64,000 bases of DNA from Tetracentron sinense. Lineage: Eukaryota > Streptophyta > Magnoliopsida > Trochodendrales > Trochodendraceae. Below are positions 48,883 to 61,130 of this stretch, one piece after another (the stretch's first letter is position 1; every line of letters starts with the position of its first letter). The notes under the pieces are model-generated. The model was not told the origin of the DNA. It ran no database searches and saw only the letters and a list, made by a program, of their open reading frames with translations. The stretch is from NCBI GenBank assembly GCA_015143295.1, contig CM026552.1:60754944-60818943 (forward strand), in the 5' to 3' direction. The translations under genes and the position numbers were made by a program.

Positions 48883-49516
48883 TGTAGAGCCCCGGAACTT
48901 TTTGTAAGTGTCTTGGAACGTATGCCAAAGCTTTATGCCTTTGTAATCTCCAATTTCTATGAAATGAGAAGTTTTAAAGAACATAAGTGTTAAGAAGTGG
49001 GATTCCTAAGTCAGATATGTTCAAAATCCGGTTTGCTTAACTCAATTTACGGATCAGTCAACTTTGAGGACAATTTGATTCATAAATAAGGTAGAAATTA
49101 GAAATTCTAAAATGCTAGAAATGTTCCTTTTTGAATAACGAGTCCAACGTAAGTTGAATCGTCAAAGTCCAACAAACGAGTCAAAAGTTATGGCCAAAAC
49201 ACCGAAGTAGGAAAAATGAGAGAAATCAGTAAAATGGGCAAAACACAGACCAACCAGTCGACCGCTCCCAGGACCGATCGACCGGTAGCCTACCGGTCGA
49301 CCGCTAAGATGACCAATCGACCGCTCGCCTACCGGTCGACCGCTCTAGCCATCAGTTGACCGCTATCGCACTAATTTTGTATGGGGGATTTTTCCAGAGA
49401 GGGTCTTTTGGACAGATCGACCACTCCCCATGACCGGTCGACCGATCCTTTACGAATTTGCTTGGTTTGGTCTTTTTAAGCAGATTATTAAGGGTATGAT
49501 GGTCTTTGACCATCCC
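48883..49516 (+). mobile_element. LTR I, 3'-truncated
   Basis: It starts TGTAGAGCCCCGGAAC and matches the family through the conserved box, a GGTCGACCG palindrome array (about 49250-49450) and the TTTTCTATAA TATA region. At about 49516 it changes abruptly to host copia sequence. The phrase TAAGCCATGAGAAAT occurs both at this junction and 50 bp further on. Confidence 0.7.
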
Positions 49517-49734
49517 CTTTTCTATAAGCCATGAGAAATATTTCTCCGGGTTTTCAAGAATTCTGATTAAGCCATGAGAAATAATTTCTCATGTAAAACA
49601 TTTTGAGAAAAGCTTTCGATGAGTATAATAAATTTTAATAAAATATATTTCAAACTTGTTTGATTTCAAAATCACCTACGCAGGATTTAAGCTTAATCAA
49701 CTTTCTTACCCGAAACTTGGATAATCTCTAAATT

Positions 49735-52001
49735 CGTAGAGCCCCGGAACTTTTTGCTCATGTCTTGGAATGTGTGCCAAGGCATGATACCTTGTAATGC
49801 CCGATTTCATGAAGTGAAAATTTGACAACTTAGGGTATTGTCTCAAGGATGCTATAATTAATTAAATTAATTATCTGATAATGAACGGTAGCCTTACAAG
49901 CATCCTAGGCAAGTTTAGAAGATGTTAGAATAGAAGTAGAATGGGTCCAAGTAGTGGAAATGGGTGAAAATGGTCTCTGTGTCAAAACCTGCAGACCACT
50001 GATCGCTCGGTCCATGGAGCGATCGATCGGTCCAAAACCGATCGATCGGAGGCTATTGACTGGTGGAAATTTTGTATGGGGAATTTTTCCAGAGAGCTGA
50101 TTTTTGACCGAGAGCTCGGTCAATACACCGATCGCTCAGTAGGCAATCGATCGATCGGTCATAATCACCGATCGCTCGGTCTTCGCATTTTTTGCAGAAA
50201 TTTCATTAAGGGTGTTTTCGTCAATTAGACGTTTCACTCATACCTTAAGATGTTTGCCCGAGCCTTTAGGGCTCATTTACCACACTTAGAAGATATTAGA
50301 GAGGAAGAGAGAAGAGAAGGAGATTTCTAAACCTAGGGTTTGATTCTTAAAAAGAAATCAAAGGGTTTGTGAACCCTAGATCACCTCAAGCTTGGATTGC
50401 TTCAAGATTCTGGTTCAAGCACGCGAGGAGCACTTTCCCCAAGCTAGGGGAGCAACTCACGCACGTTTTGCAAGGGGTTTCTTACCTCATTTGTCAAGGT
50501 CGGTACCTTTTGCTACCCTCCTAGTTATAGTTCTTTATTTTTCTTCCCTTATTCCTATTATCCTTTATTTTTCTTTCATCTATATATGTGTTATGAGATG
50601 GGTTGTGTGAATGGTGAATGGAGATGGATGTTGGTGAATGGATGCCGTGTGGATGATGTGATGAATGAAATGGGGAAGGACATTGCACCAATAATAAACA
50701 TACAAGCATGTTGTGAATATGAACCCACCTATAAAAGCATGTGATAGGCTTAACAAATAATGTACTCACCATGTTTGATGAAATGCCAAGGTGAAAGAAA
50801 TGAATTGTAAATTAAGGAAATGCATGCTTAATTAATTGCGGAAATTGCTAGGACCTATGATAGTGTGCCTTCTTGTTTTCCCTAAATTACATGAATATTG
50901 AATTGCTCAAATGATTGAGGTTCTATGTATTGTTAACTCTCCAAATGTCATATTTAAATTTAAATGCAAGTATGTACACGCTTCCATGAGCACGACATGC
51001 ATGACATGAATTTACCGAGATTTTCAAGAACGAGAATTAGAGGTGGGACATATCCTACGATATGTTTTACCTCGCTTTTGGCAAGAACAAGACTAGCATG
51101 CATAAGAAGGGTCTCCCTTCCCTCGCAAGTACATATCATAAGAAGGGTTTCCCTTCCATCGCAAGTGCATTTGGAAGAAGGGTTTCCCTTCCCTCACAAG
51201 TAGTTTATTTTTCGAGCAAGATACATGGCATGGCAAGCATGAACATTTAGGAAGAAGGGTTTTCCTTCCCTCACAAGTAGTTTACTTTCCAAGCAAGCAT
51301 GACATGGCATGACAAGCATGACACGCATGATACGATAAGACAAGACAAACATGACAAGTTTTTAAGCACGGAAAGGGTATTTTCAGTCAAGTGCACAAGG
51401 TTTCACGGGTTTTATCGGCTTTTACGAAAATGCAAGCATGATTATAAACTGTTTTACTTTCCTGTTATGAGATTAACTGCTTCCTGCTTATATATATATA
51501 TCATTGTTGCTGTACTATGACTGTTGGTTAGCATTTGGTACACGCTGAGTATTCCATGCTCAGCCGTACTTCTTATGTCGGCAGGTGATAGCGGAGCAGC
51601 TGCTCCTTTTGATGTCTGTGCTCCTGGCCCATGGGAGGAGGAGGAGTACATCGAGGAACCTTTGGAGGAACCTCCGGTAGAGGGCTACTATTAGGTAGTG
51701 GTTGTAGATTCTGAGTGGATAGCTGTGGGTGAGTTGAGAGAGATGTATCCACGTATTTTGGTGGGCCTGTCCACACTTTCTTTTCGACTTCTTTTGTGTA
51801 ACTTGGATCACATATATATATATATACATAGAGGGTGTTAGTCTTCCGTTGTGCTTTATAGTTTATGTTTCCACTATTTACGTCCTCTATTGTATATGCT
51901 TTGTGGGTTTTTGCACGATGGTTTGTCAAGCAAGTCATGTAAGTCATGATTAGTTGTCCAAAGTTCACTCTAACTCCTAGGGTGGGTTTTGGGTCGCGAC
52001 A
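49735..52001 (+). mobile_element. solo LTR J of the main Ty3/gypsy family
   Basis: 2267 bp. It starts CGTAGAGCCCCGG (TG decayed to CG) and ends GGGTCGCGACA. The 5-bp duplication AAATT is perfect (49730-49734, 52002-52006). GATCGATC array about 49985-50185, minisatellite about 51105-51275, small ORF 51575-51694. Confidence 0.9.
51575..51694 (+). other. conserved LTR small ORF, copy J (39 codons)
   Basis: ATGTCGGCAGG to TAG, uninterrupted. The core is P-W-E-E-E-E-Y-I-E-E and the end is E-G-Y-Y. Close to copies A and B. Confidence 0.42.
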
Positions 52002-52622
52002 AAATTAATGAGCATGGATTTCTTGTTTGAAATTCATCATGACTCAAACAACTTTCTGACTATCCAACTGTCACCATATCGTAGTCCCTCCGGTAGAGAG
52101 TACTTTGGTGGAATCAAAATAGTCAGATTACTGTTCAGTCATAAATGAACTCATCAGATCTAAGGATCATTGAAACTGTTCAATGTGTATAAGAGACCAA
52201 CTATCTGATAGGATGTTTATGCAAGAGGTCTCTCATTGCATACAATCAGTCAGTGTACATTTAAGCACTCATATGCTGATGTGTAAGACACTACAATATT
52301 TGAGATAAAACTACATCTCAACCATTGAGAACATCTTAGCATTGTGGTAGCCATATAAGTGAAGTGCCCAGCTTCACCCATAGCTGTGACTATATAAGGT
52401 ATAAGGAACTGGAAAGCTATATCTGTCTGTGATAGTCTCATCATATAGCTTTCCTAGAATATATCCTATGGACCTTTGTCGATATCTCATATCGTATAGA
52501 TCATCTCATGATCATGGTCAATTACCCATAATGAATTCACAATAGATAAAGAAGATGTCTCTATTAATCTATTTAATAAGAATCTTACAATCTAAATGAA
52601 TTTTCTGGGCATCATTCTAACA
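52002..52622 (-). mobile_element. copia LTR remnant, 5' end
   Basis: The minus strand begins TGTTAGAATGATGCCCAGAA at 52622, the familiar start of a class of plant copia LTRs, and runs leftward. The same LTR continues at 49734-49517 beyond solo LTR J. Confidence 0.6.
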
Positions 52623-52649
52623 CTATCATCAAGATAGGTGCCCACACTG

Positions 52650-53801
52650 AGAAAGCCATTCAGAGCGGAGCCATTCACTCCATTTTAGAGCTCGCTCCCT
52701 CCAGAACAGTAGCACCAGCCAGCAGAAACAGCGGTCCAAGGGACCATAGAAGAAAAGAGGATGTACAGATGGTGGCTTCCGCAGTACCTATCAGATTGCT
52801 GGCTCTATCCACTCAGTCTCAACTTACAGCCGGAAACACCCAACCAGCCAAACAAAACCAGTGGCAAAATCATCAATAGGACATACCCCCCAGAATCTTT
52901 ACCCCTCTTCCATACACTCTTAGCTAGTTATTGGACTTTCTTGCCAAGTAGGGTCTTCTCACCTTGGGAGGCCCTACTCCTCTCTTACCCCCAAAAAACA
53001 TAACAAAAACTATAGAGCCGATCATCACTGCGCCTTTCATCGAGGCTTAAGCCATGCTACCGATTATTGCATCGGCCTAAAGTGCGCCATCCAAGATCTC
53101 TTGGATGAGGAAAATGTTGAGCTGGCCCCCGGGAACACCAACATCAACTAGGCCCCATTATCCCCACACAACAATCAAGTGAATTTCATTGAGTGGGAAG
53201 AGCCCAGGGTAGGGCAGCTAAGACCCAGCGCACCAGTAGTGGATGACGGTATAATCAGACCTTCTTACCAACCTCTTGTCATAATCCCATCCCTCAGTCA
53301 ATCATCCAAACTATCTTACCACCGGTACAGATTCCTGACCTTGAACCAGACAAAGAGCAGATCATCTACACCATCCCTTGCCCAGTAAATTGGCCCACAA
53401 CACCAGCTCAAGCCTCTACCTCTTCTGGCCCCATCAGGATCCCCTACATCCTGTCTCCGCCTTTCAACCTTGACCGTGTACTCGCTCCTCACTCCCTCAT
53501 CATTGTGAGTGAATGCATATCTAACCTCACCCGATCTGGTCGGGTATACCAACCTCTAGTGGCTGAGTCGACAAAGGAAAAGGGAATAGAAAAAGAGAAA
53601 GCAAGGGTATCAGACCCAAAAAAATAAGCAGTAGACTCAGCAGTTCTACTGAAAATCTTGAAAAAATAGAAGAGTTCAATATCACATACCAGTTGAGCAA
53701 AACTCCAGCCCAGATCTCCATTATGGGTCTTCTCCTGACTTTCGAGCATCACCGGAAGCAGCTACTCTAGGTATTTAACAAAGCCCATGTGATACCAAGC
53801 A
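52650..53801 (+). pseudogene. Ogre/Tat gag C-terminus to protease junction
   Basis: Broken plus-strand frames show, in order, a C-A-F-H-R-G-L-S-H-A-T-D-Y-C zinc-knuckle-like motif (about 53030-53070) with A-I-Q-D-L-L-D-E and V-N-F-I-E-W-E. Further on are L-T-R-S-G-R-V-Y, and near the end Y-Q-L-S-K-T-P-A-Q-I-S-I with F-N-K-A-H-V. These are hallmark strings of Tat/Ogre gag-pro, where A-H-V precedes the protease. Several stops and frameshifts. LTR L is inserted right after A-H-V-I-P-S. Confidence 0.7.
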
Positions 53802-55519
53802 TGTAGCATCCCGGACTTTTTGTACCAAATGAATGTCACTCTCACGGCCAATTAGCCTTTCACGTAGTCTAATTAATAAATAAAGAAGAATTAGAATATT
53901 CTAAAATACCAAAAATGTTCCTTTTCGAAAGAGGAATCCAACATAAGTTGGATCGTCAAAATCCGACAAACGAGTCAAAAGTTATGACCGAAATACCGAA
54001 GTGGGAAAATGAGGGAAAAAAAATGTGCAAAAATACAAGGAACCGATCGACCGAATTTGCTACCGATCGACTGAATAGGCACCGGTCGACCGATACCCAT
54101 TACCAGTCGACCGAACATCACACTTTTTGTATGGGTTATTTTTCCAGAGAGGTCATTTTTGATCGGTCGACTGAAGGTCACCACCGGTCGACCGGTCATG
54201 CCGAAAACTGCCCAATTCGGTCTTTTAAGCCAAATCATTAAGGGTAAATGAGTCTTTGACCACCCTATTCTCTATATAAACCCAAATTCATGGGTTAGGG
54301 TTCTTATAAACCCTTAAGCTTAGTTTTGAGAGAGTGAGAAAAGGAGAAATGGGTTTCTCTTAGGGCATCATCTTGGGAGAGATCAAGGGTTTGAAAACCC
54401 TAAATCATCACAAAGCTTGGATTTCCTCAAGCCCAAGCCTCAAGCTCATGTGGAGTTCTCCTACAAGCATGGGCAACGCATCCTTCAACCTTCTCAAGGG
54501 TTTTCTTCTTTCTTCAAGGTCGGTACCTTATGCTATCCTCTTAGTCATATTTTCCTTTTTTTTTTCTTTTCTTGTTTTCCCTAAATTAAGAAGGATTGCA
54601 TGTGTGGAGATAGATGTTGGGCGATGGATGCCATGTGGATGTTGTGATGAATAAAATGGGAAGAGTATTTCACCAAATAATGAACACACAATGGATGATG
54701 GATGGATTGAATTAATCATTAATCAAGAAAAGCATGATTTAAAGCACATGGAAATTTCTAAGGTTTATGATAATGTGATTATTCGTTTTCTACAACGGCA
54801 TGAATATTTATGTGTTGGAATGAATATTATTTCATGTATTATTGAATTTCAAATGTCACGTTTAATTCCAAGCTAAAGCATGTATACGACTTCACAAGCA
54901 TCGCATGCATAACATGGTTTATCGGTATTCTTCAAGACAAGGGTTTTATTCACGATTCACGAACACCATGACAAGGCCAAACACAAGGGTTGGCAAATAG
55001 AGGTAGGACATATCTTAAGATATGTTTTGCCTCGCTTTTAACAAGAACAAGAATCCACCATGCAAGACTCCAAGCATGCATGTTTACTTTCAATACAGTC
55101 TCGCTAAAGAGGGGTTTCCCCTCCCTCACAAGTTGTATGTCATTTAGGAAGAGGGGGTTCTAAACTACCCTCCCTCACAAGTAGCATGAACATGTTCATT
55201 TTCCACTTAAGCAAGCAAGCATGAGCATTTAAATTTCATGGCACGATATGCATGACACGACCTGACACGCATGACAAAACAAGCATGACTCAACAAGACC
55301 AACAAGACAGAACATGACAAGACAAGTTTTTCAAGTACGAAAGGAATATTTCAAGTTAAGTCAAGTACACAACGTTTTCAAGAGTTTTTCCGATCTGATG
55401 TGATGCAAGCATGAAAGATAAACTGTTTTACTTTCCTTTTATGATATGAATTGCTTCTGCTTTATATTCCATTATTATATGCTATGACTGTTGGTTAGTA
55501 TTCGGTACCCGCTGAGTAT
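53802..55519 (+). mobile_element. LTR L, 3'-truncated
   Basis: It starts TGTAGCATCCCGG and is collinear with the family through a GGTCGACCG palindrome array (about 54040-54215), TATA box 54273-54280 and minisatellite (about 55090-55190), up to GCTGAGTATTCC in the hairpin. There it joins Ogre LTR sequence mid-hairpin, so the small ORF is lost. Confidence 0.8.
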
Positions 55520-56102
55520 TCCTAACCCCAGTTAGCAACCCTAACCCTGGTTGGACTCTGTTTTAGTCTATCGGACTACCCCCTAAGCCTACCGGGCTTG
55601 TATACCTTGCACTTGACAAACCTCGGTCAACCAAACCCTAGTCTACCGGACTAGTCCATGTTAGCCACCCTTGGTGTACACACACATGCCCCTAGCATCG
55701 ACACAGGCTCACATGCCAGAACAATGCTCGGTCTAATGTCACCCTGTGAGTATGTAGGCAACCCAACCAGGTTTGACCCTAGTTAGCTTTTCCTTTCATG
55801 GATTAGTGTTAACTTAAACACTCCAGCATTCTAATCAAGATTAACTTTAGTTGGTTTAAATCTGGGGAGTATGGAACCGTTGTAAAAATGGAAGCCTCGG
55901 GGTGCCTAACACCTTCCCCGGACTTAACTAAACCCCTTACCTAATCTCACTCATAGACCAAGACCTTATCCAAACTCGGGGGACTTATCCCTTCTAAATG
56001 AATAGGTGGCGACTCTTAATCGTAAAACTCTTCCACACTCGTGAGGGTATACAGGTAATTACATTCTCCTTTGTGAGTGAAGAATTTCCGCGCTCACAGC
56101 TC

Positions 56103-56121
56103 TGACGACTCTACTGGGGAT
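56103..56121 (+). other. primer-binding site of second Ogre/Tat remnant
   Basis: TGACGACTCTACTGGGGAT, four bases after the LTR end GCTCACA; compare 5533-5551. Confidence 0.75.
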
Positions 56122-57058
56122 CCTCCTTTGTGGTGTTTAACCAGGAAACCAGGTTTAAGCCAACTAAACCTTAATCTTGATTAAAATGGCTAAGCGTTTA
56201 ACTTAACACTAATCATTTTTACATCTCTTGGTTAATTGTGTATTGTGCATCCATACATGTCATAGTAGTGTAATTATCTCATTCAACCCAGTAGACAGGC
56301 TTATTACGTTAACGGCTGTTGGATGATCATCCTTAGTGTCAGCGGCTTAAACGTCTTGGAGGTCCGCGGAGTTACTCTTGTTGGGTGATTACCCCCAGGG
56401 AAGGATTCTGAATGCTCCTGCTTTCACTAATCGTCCCTTTTTCAGGTATGTTCTATACCGGGGAGTCGCACATACGGTGTTAAGTGACCCCCCCATCCTA
56501 CTAGGAACACACTTGTATCAAACCAACATTCGTACATATAGCTTAGGCTAGGGTATAGTCTACAAGCAGCCCATCCAGGGAGGGCTACTATAAACCCCAA
56601 CCTACTTGCACCCTATACCTGTCCCTAGTCATAGTTGACTACCCGGGTACATTCTACCCGGATAACCACCTACCCAGGGGCATGTAATGACCCAAACCTA
56701 TGCTTGTAATAAACTACATCCAACCCTGCTTCCCGACATAGCATATGGGGTCTAAATCCCAGGCAGACAGGCCTTCACTGGGCCTATCCCCAACCTTGAT
56801 CTGATAGGTCCCTTGATTTCCAACAACCTAGGCTAAAGCACGTCGAACCTCCATCCCTCTGCCCTATCGGATCACCTATACCTCGTCACACCCAATCAAA
56901 TCAAAAACCAAAAAATATATTGCATCATCATCTTGCATTCCCATTTGCATACACAATGCACTCATAGAGTCTACATATTGTCCAGGTAGATGGCAGGTCC
57001 TTCAGGGATAATCCAATCAATGGGTCGACCATCACGACCCGTACATCTAACTACTTAG

Positions 57059-58687
57059 GGGGCATGTGATGACAATCTCCAGAAAGCAATTGGGGCCTTT
57101 ACCTTAAGTCAACGTCTCACTTGGACTCAGTACTACAAAATCGAGACTATCCTAGACCTATCTGTGGTTAACCTGGACTCGCGCCTCATGAACGCTGCTA
57201 TCCAGTATTGGAGCTCATCTTACATGGCATTCCGTTTTGGTAAGAACGAGCTTTGCCCAACACTGGAAGAGATTCAGTGCATCCTAGGGTTAAATATGGA
57301 TGGCAAAGCCATAGTACCGTGCTACAAGATAACATATCAGGCAGACCTATCCAGATTCTTGCATATCAAGCCTGCCTGCTTGCAACCTAGCACTAGCGGC
57401 TCTTTTGATCGGATACCCATGTCTTTTCTTGAAAAGAAGTACAAACGCAAGTGGAATCCTGACCCCTTTACAGCGGAACTTCTCGGTCTCAAAGCTCTTG
57501 CACTAATAGCCATGTCTCAACTGGTATTCCCAAGGTACCATACACTTGTCGAATCAGTTCTAATCGGGATCATTGAGAACATGCACAACTCCTACTTAGT
57601 TGTAACAGTCATCTTAATAGAGCTTTTTAGGGCTCTCAACCAATCAACAGACCATAAAAAGGGCATCTTCTATGCCAGTACACCTCTCCTACATCTTTGG
57701 TTGGTAGGACACCTGCCTATAATCATATCAGTACCAGACGGTCTCCATAAAACCTATAGTCTTCCCCGGAAGATTTCACCGAATGAGGTCCGATAGCGAC
57801 GACAGATGTCCGAATGCTCTATCAGCCTCTCCGAACCCTGTCAGAGGAGGAGATTGTGTGCCAATACGAATGGCTAGTCTTCAGAGGGCTACCTCACGTC
57901 GTCATCATATGAAGACGGTACATGATCCTTGCCAGTCTAAACTAGCTCCATAGTCTATACACCACTCCAAGTCCTCCGACAGTTCGAACTCCCTTAGCGT
58001 ATCCCAGTGATAGACCGGTAGGAAAATGATTGGATCATTTTTTCAGTGAACTCCGACAGCCTCACCCGATAATTCCAGTCAGCTTGGCGCAGCTCCAAAC
58101 GAGACCAATGGCTGGACTTTATGGTTACATCAGGACCACCGACCAGCTCGGCATACCGATAGTTGGTGGATAATCTTGACATTCTACCTGGCATGCCTGC
58201 ACCCAGGGAACTGCTTACACCATTCGCAGCTCCATCATAAGGAACCATACCCCTAGCTGAAATGGTGGTTCCCTGGACAGACTTCTTCCTAGAAAGACAA
58301 CTCCAGATCCAGCAGAAATGGAAAATGCTACGGAAAGCCCAACGTGCATTCAGCCAGCCGAAAGTGGAACAAGACCGTGAACTCCAAGCCACACAAGAGC
58401 AGGTTGAACAGATCAAGCAGACAATCCAGTCTCTCCACAGGAGATGCAGGGACGACGCTATAGAAACAGCCGTCATCCGGGCCCAATTGCACTTCCACCA
58501 ATAACAACTTGATAGTGCAAAGGCAGAGATGACCTCCTGTATCCAACAGTTTGGATACTGCATGTTCAACGCTACTGAAACCCTTGCAAACATGGAGGTT
58601 GAGATCACATCCCTCCAGCAACAGATCGTGGATCTTAATGGTGTGCCCCGGCCACTTGACTTCGAGATCCCTGATGGGCCTACCTAA
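57059..58687 (+). pseudogene. Ogre/Tat ORF1, DUF7745/plant-mobile-domain-like with coiled-coil tail
   Basis: The first block is open from after the TAG at 57056 to 57796 (about 245 codons). It holds T-L-S-Q-R-L-T-W-T-Q-Y-Y, F-R-F-G-K-N-E-L-C-P-T-L-E-E-I-Q, Y-Q-A-D-L-S-R-F-L and L-H-L-W-L-V-G-H-L-P. After several stops and frameshifts a second block (58262-58687) encodes a heptad-rich coiled coil (Q-L-Q-I-Q-Q-K-W ... E-Q-V-E-Q-I-K-Q-T-I) with one stop at 58502, ending D-F-E-I-P-D-G-P-T. Better preserved than the copy at 2568-4590. The resemblance to DUF7745/PMD rests on the W-x5-F-x-F-x6-P-T-L-E-E pattern; the biochemical role is unknown. Confidence 0.65.
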
Positions 58688-59159
58688 GATTGAGTCTTTT
58701 TCCATTTTTGAGTCTCACTATCTTGTACTCATTACACTCTGCATGCATCAAGGCAAAATCCTCTCTGACATCCTTTTCCTTGCATCATAATCATGCACGC
58801 TTAGCCTGCAAGTCACTCCATTCACAATGCTACCCCAATACTGAGCACAAACATTTGCACAATGCCGCTCAGGCATCATTGCATCATCCATGCACCCTCT
58901 ATTTGTACTAGCATCCTTGGAGTCCAGTCTATCCTAGTCAGAACATCACTGACATTGAACTACACCTAGCATCACTCATGCATTTGTAAAGTCAGCCTAA
59001 CTCTGTTCATGCATCATGTAGTTAGCAGCATTCTCAGAAATGACCTAATTTTGGCATACAAATTACGTCCATCTTTCACCCTATTTATATCATCAAGAAT
59101 GTTGTCTAGGGTTTTGAGTCTCGTTCATCGGGTCTAACCCACACATGCTCATGCATTTA

Positions 59160-60040
59160 GATTCACATACTTTACCCCCGGTATTTACTCCCTCTCTATT
59201 TCAAAATCCTACCTTACCGAAGTAGTAAAAGGGTTTAAATACCCTAAGGGGCGTGTGGGGTGGGACCCACCTATGGTGGGACGCCCACTTCATGGAGGTT
59301 ATAATAATAATAGATATTATTAATTAGTTTCTAATTAATTAAACTCCTTATTGGATAAAGTTTGTTAGTTACTAATTAAAGATTCCTTGTTGGACAAAGA
59401 TTCTATTAGTTTCTTGCTAATCAAGGAATCCTAATTAGATTAGGATAAGGATATGGTTAGTTGGTTACTAATGGATAAGATTATTTTTTATTTTGATTAA
59501 TCCTAATTAATTATGGAGAGACCAAATAGGAAACTCATTGAGGATATCCTAATTGGATTAAGATAAGGTCAAGATCCAAGATGGATCTATAAATAAGGGA
59601 GGACGTCCACATTGTTGGATGCATTAATTAATTTCCAGATTTTGGAAATCACTCTCCTCTCCCCAAAACCTCACCCCCAAGCCTCCCTCTCCCAAGGTGT
59701 ACGGTCACAACCCCTCCCCCTTTCTTCTCCTTTCTTGTGTTCTTAGTTTTGAATATCAAGAAGAGATTTAAGAACCAATCTTGGAGATAAACGATGGGAT
59801 CTATCATTCAAGATCCTAGAGCTGGATGTTTGGAAGGGTCATTAGCTTCCATTAGAGAAAGCTTTAAAGAAAAAGAAGGTCCATGTGGATTATGAAGGAG
59901 ACTTGGCATTTGTGAAGTTTTGCCGGTATCGCTTTTATCGTGGATTTGACTTAACAATTTTAAAGTCGCAAAGGTGATTGTGATTTTTACTCTCATTGAA
60001 TAAAATCAATTAGAATCTTAGTCAGATCTTGGGATTCGAT
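59160..60040 (+). repeat. probable LTR of an unassigned retrotransposon
   Basis: Non-coding. It has a CTATAAATAAGGG TATA region at about 59588-59600, a CCTCACCCCCAAGCC leader-like stretch, and paired AATTAATTAAACTCC segments like those of the copia LTR at 48420-48480. Boundaries are not resolved; the right edge joins the broken gag of element K. Confidence 0.4.
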
Positions 60041-61130
60041 GTATGCCCCCCAAGAACTATTTTTTCTAAAATTAAAAAGAGGCATACTTTCAGAAACAAC
60101 TTCCGGTAGTCTTTTGACACTCGCCGGCCAAATGCTTCCTTCCACAAATGGTGCAAATATCATAAGAATAGGTGGAAGGTGCATAACCCGTAGCCTGAGT
60201 CACTGCAGAGCGAGGAGCCTGAGTGGGGACCCGGTGAAAAGTCGGTGGAGCAAAAGGGTGAAGAGCCTATGATGCCGAATACATCCTCTGTGACTGAGCT
60301 GGCCCTGCGGATTGGTATGACATAGTCCTAGCCCTCTTCTCTGCTGAGCGAATAGACTGGCCCTTCTCCATCCCTCTTCTCTTGAAGAACTCTTTAGAAT
60401 TTGCCTCTGCTAATAGTGCTTTGTCCACTACCTCGGCATATGTCTCATACCAGAACATCAAGACTCGATCCTTGAGGTAGGCCTTCAACCCCCTCTCAAA
60501 TTTTCGGGCTTTCATAGCCTCGGTCACTATCATATGTGGAGCAAATCGAGATAGCTCTGAAAACTTGGCTTCATAAGTCGCCACCGACATGCTACCTTAC
60601 TCCAAGGTAATAAATTCAACTTCCTTCTTTTCTTTCATCCCAATGGGAAAATATTTCTTATAAAAGACGTCCAAGAATTCTCTCCATGTCCATTCCTGGC
60701 CTTGCCAGGTCAACTATGGGTCCTAAGTGCAAACCTTCACCAATGATCGGCCTCGCCTTCAAGCATAAAGGTGGCCCAAGTGACCCTCTCTGCTTCATTA
60801 GGAGTCAATACTGAGAATATATTTTCTAATTGCCGAATCCATCATTCGGCCACAAGTGGATCAATACTTCCACAAAATGTTGGAGGCCTCATCCTCCGAA
60901 AAGACTATTCCAGCTTGTGCTCTATTAGGAGGAGCAGCTATAAGTGTAGCAGCAGGATTAGGCAAAGCAGGTTGCCTAGCCGCCAACATAGTCAAAGTCT
61001 CGGCTATTGAAGCAAAAGCTTAGGCAAAGTCGGGTTGATCATCACCCGATGAAGCATCACCTCCATTTCCTCTCGTGTTGCACCCACGACCCCGAGCATT
61101 GACGACCCCAAGCATTGCGTCTCATGATTA
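60040..61130 (-). pseudogene. Ty3/gypsy gag of element K, decayed
   Basis: Reading the minus strand in pieces: Q-P-D-F-A-Q-A-F-A-S-I-A-E, then D-P-L-V-A-E-W/R-I-type sequence, F-L-D-V-F-Y-K-K-Y-F-P, and V-A-T-Y-E-A-K-F-S-E-L-S-R-F-A-P (60590-60540), the core of the Retrotrans_gag domain. A C-T-I-C-G-R-K-H-L-A-G-E-C zinc knuckle lies near 60100-60140. Stops and frameshifts throughout; after the zinc knuckle it is cut and pol is missing. It identifies the window's main LTR family as Ty3/gypsy. Confidence 0.8.

Larger units (their letters stand above)
55520..59160 (+). mobile_element. second Ogre/Tat remnant
   Basis: Plus-strand order: last 579 bp of an LTR (55520-56098), primer site, leader, ORF1 and about 470 bp of following sequence. 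It matches the minus-strand remnant at 1781-8527 segment by segment (leader, ORF1 and ORF1 tail). The right limit is approximate. Confidence 0.75.
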
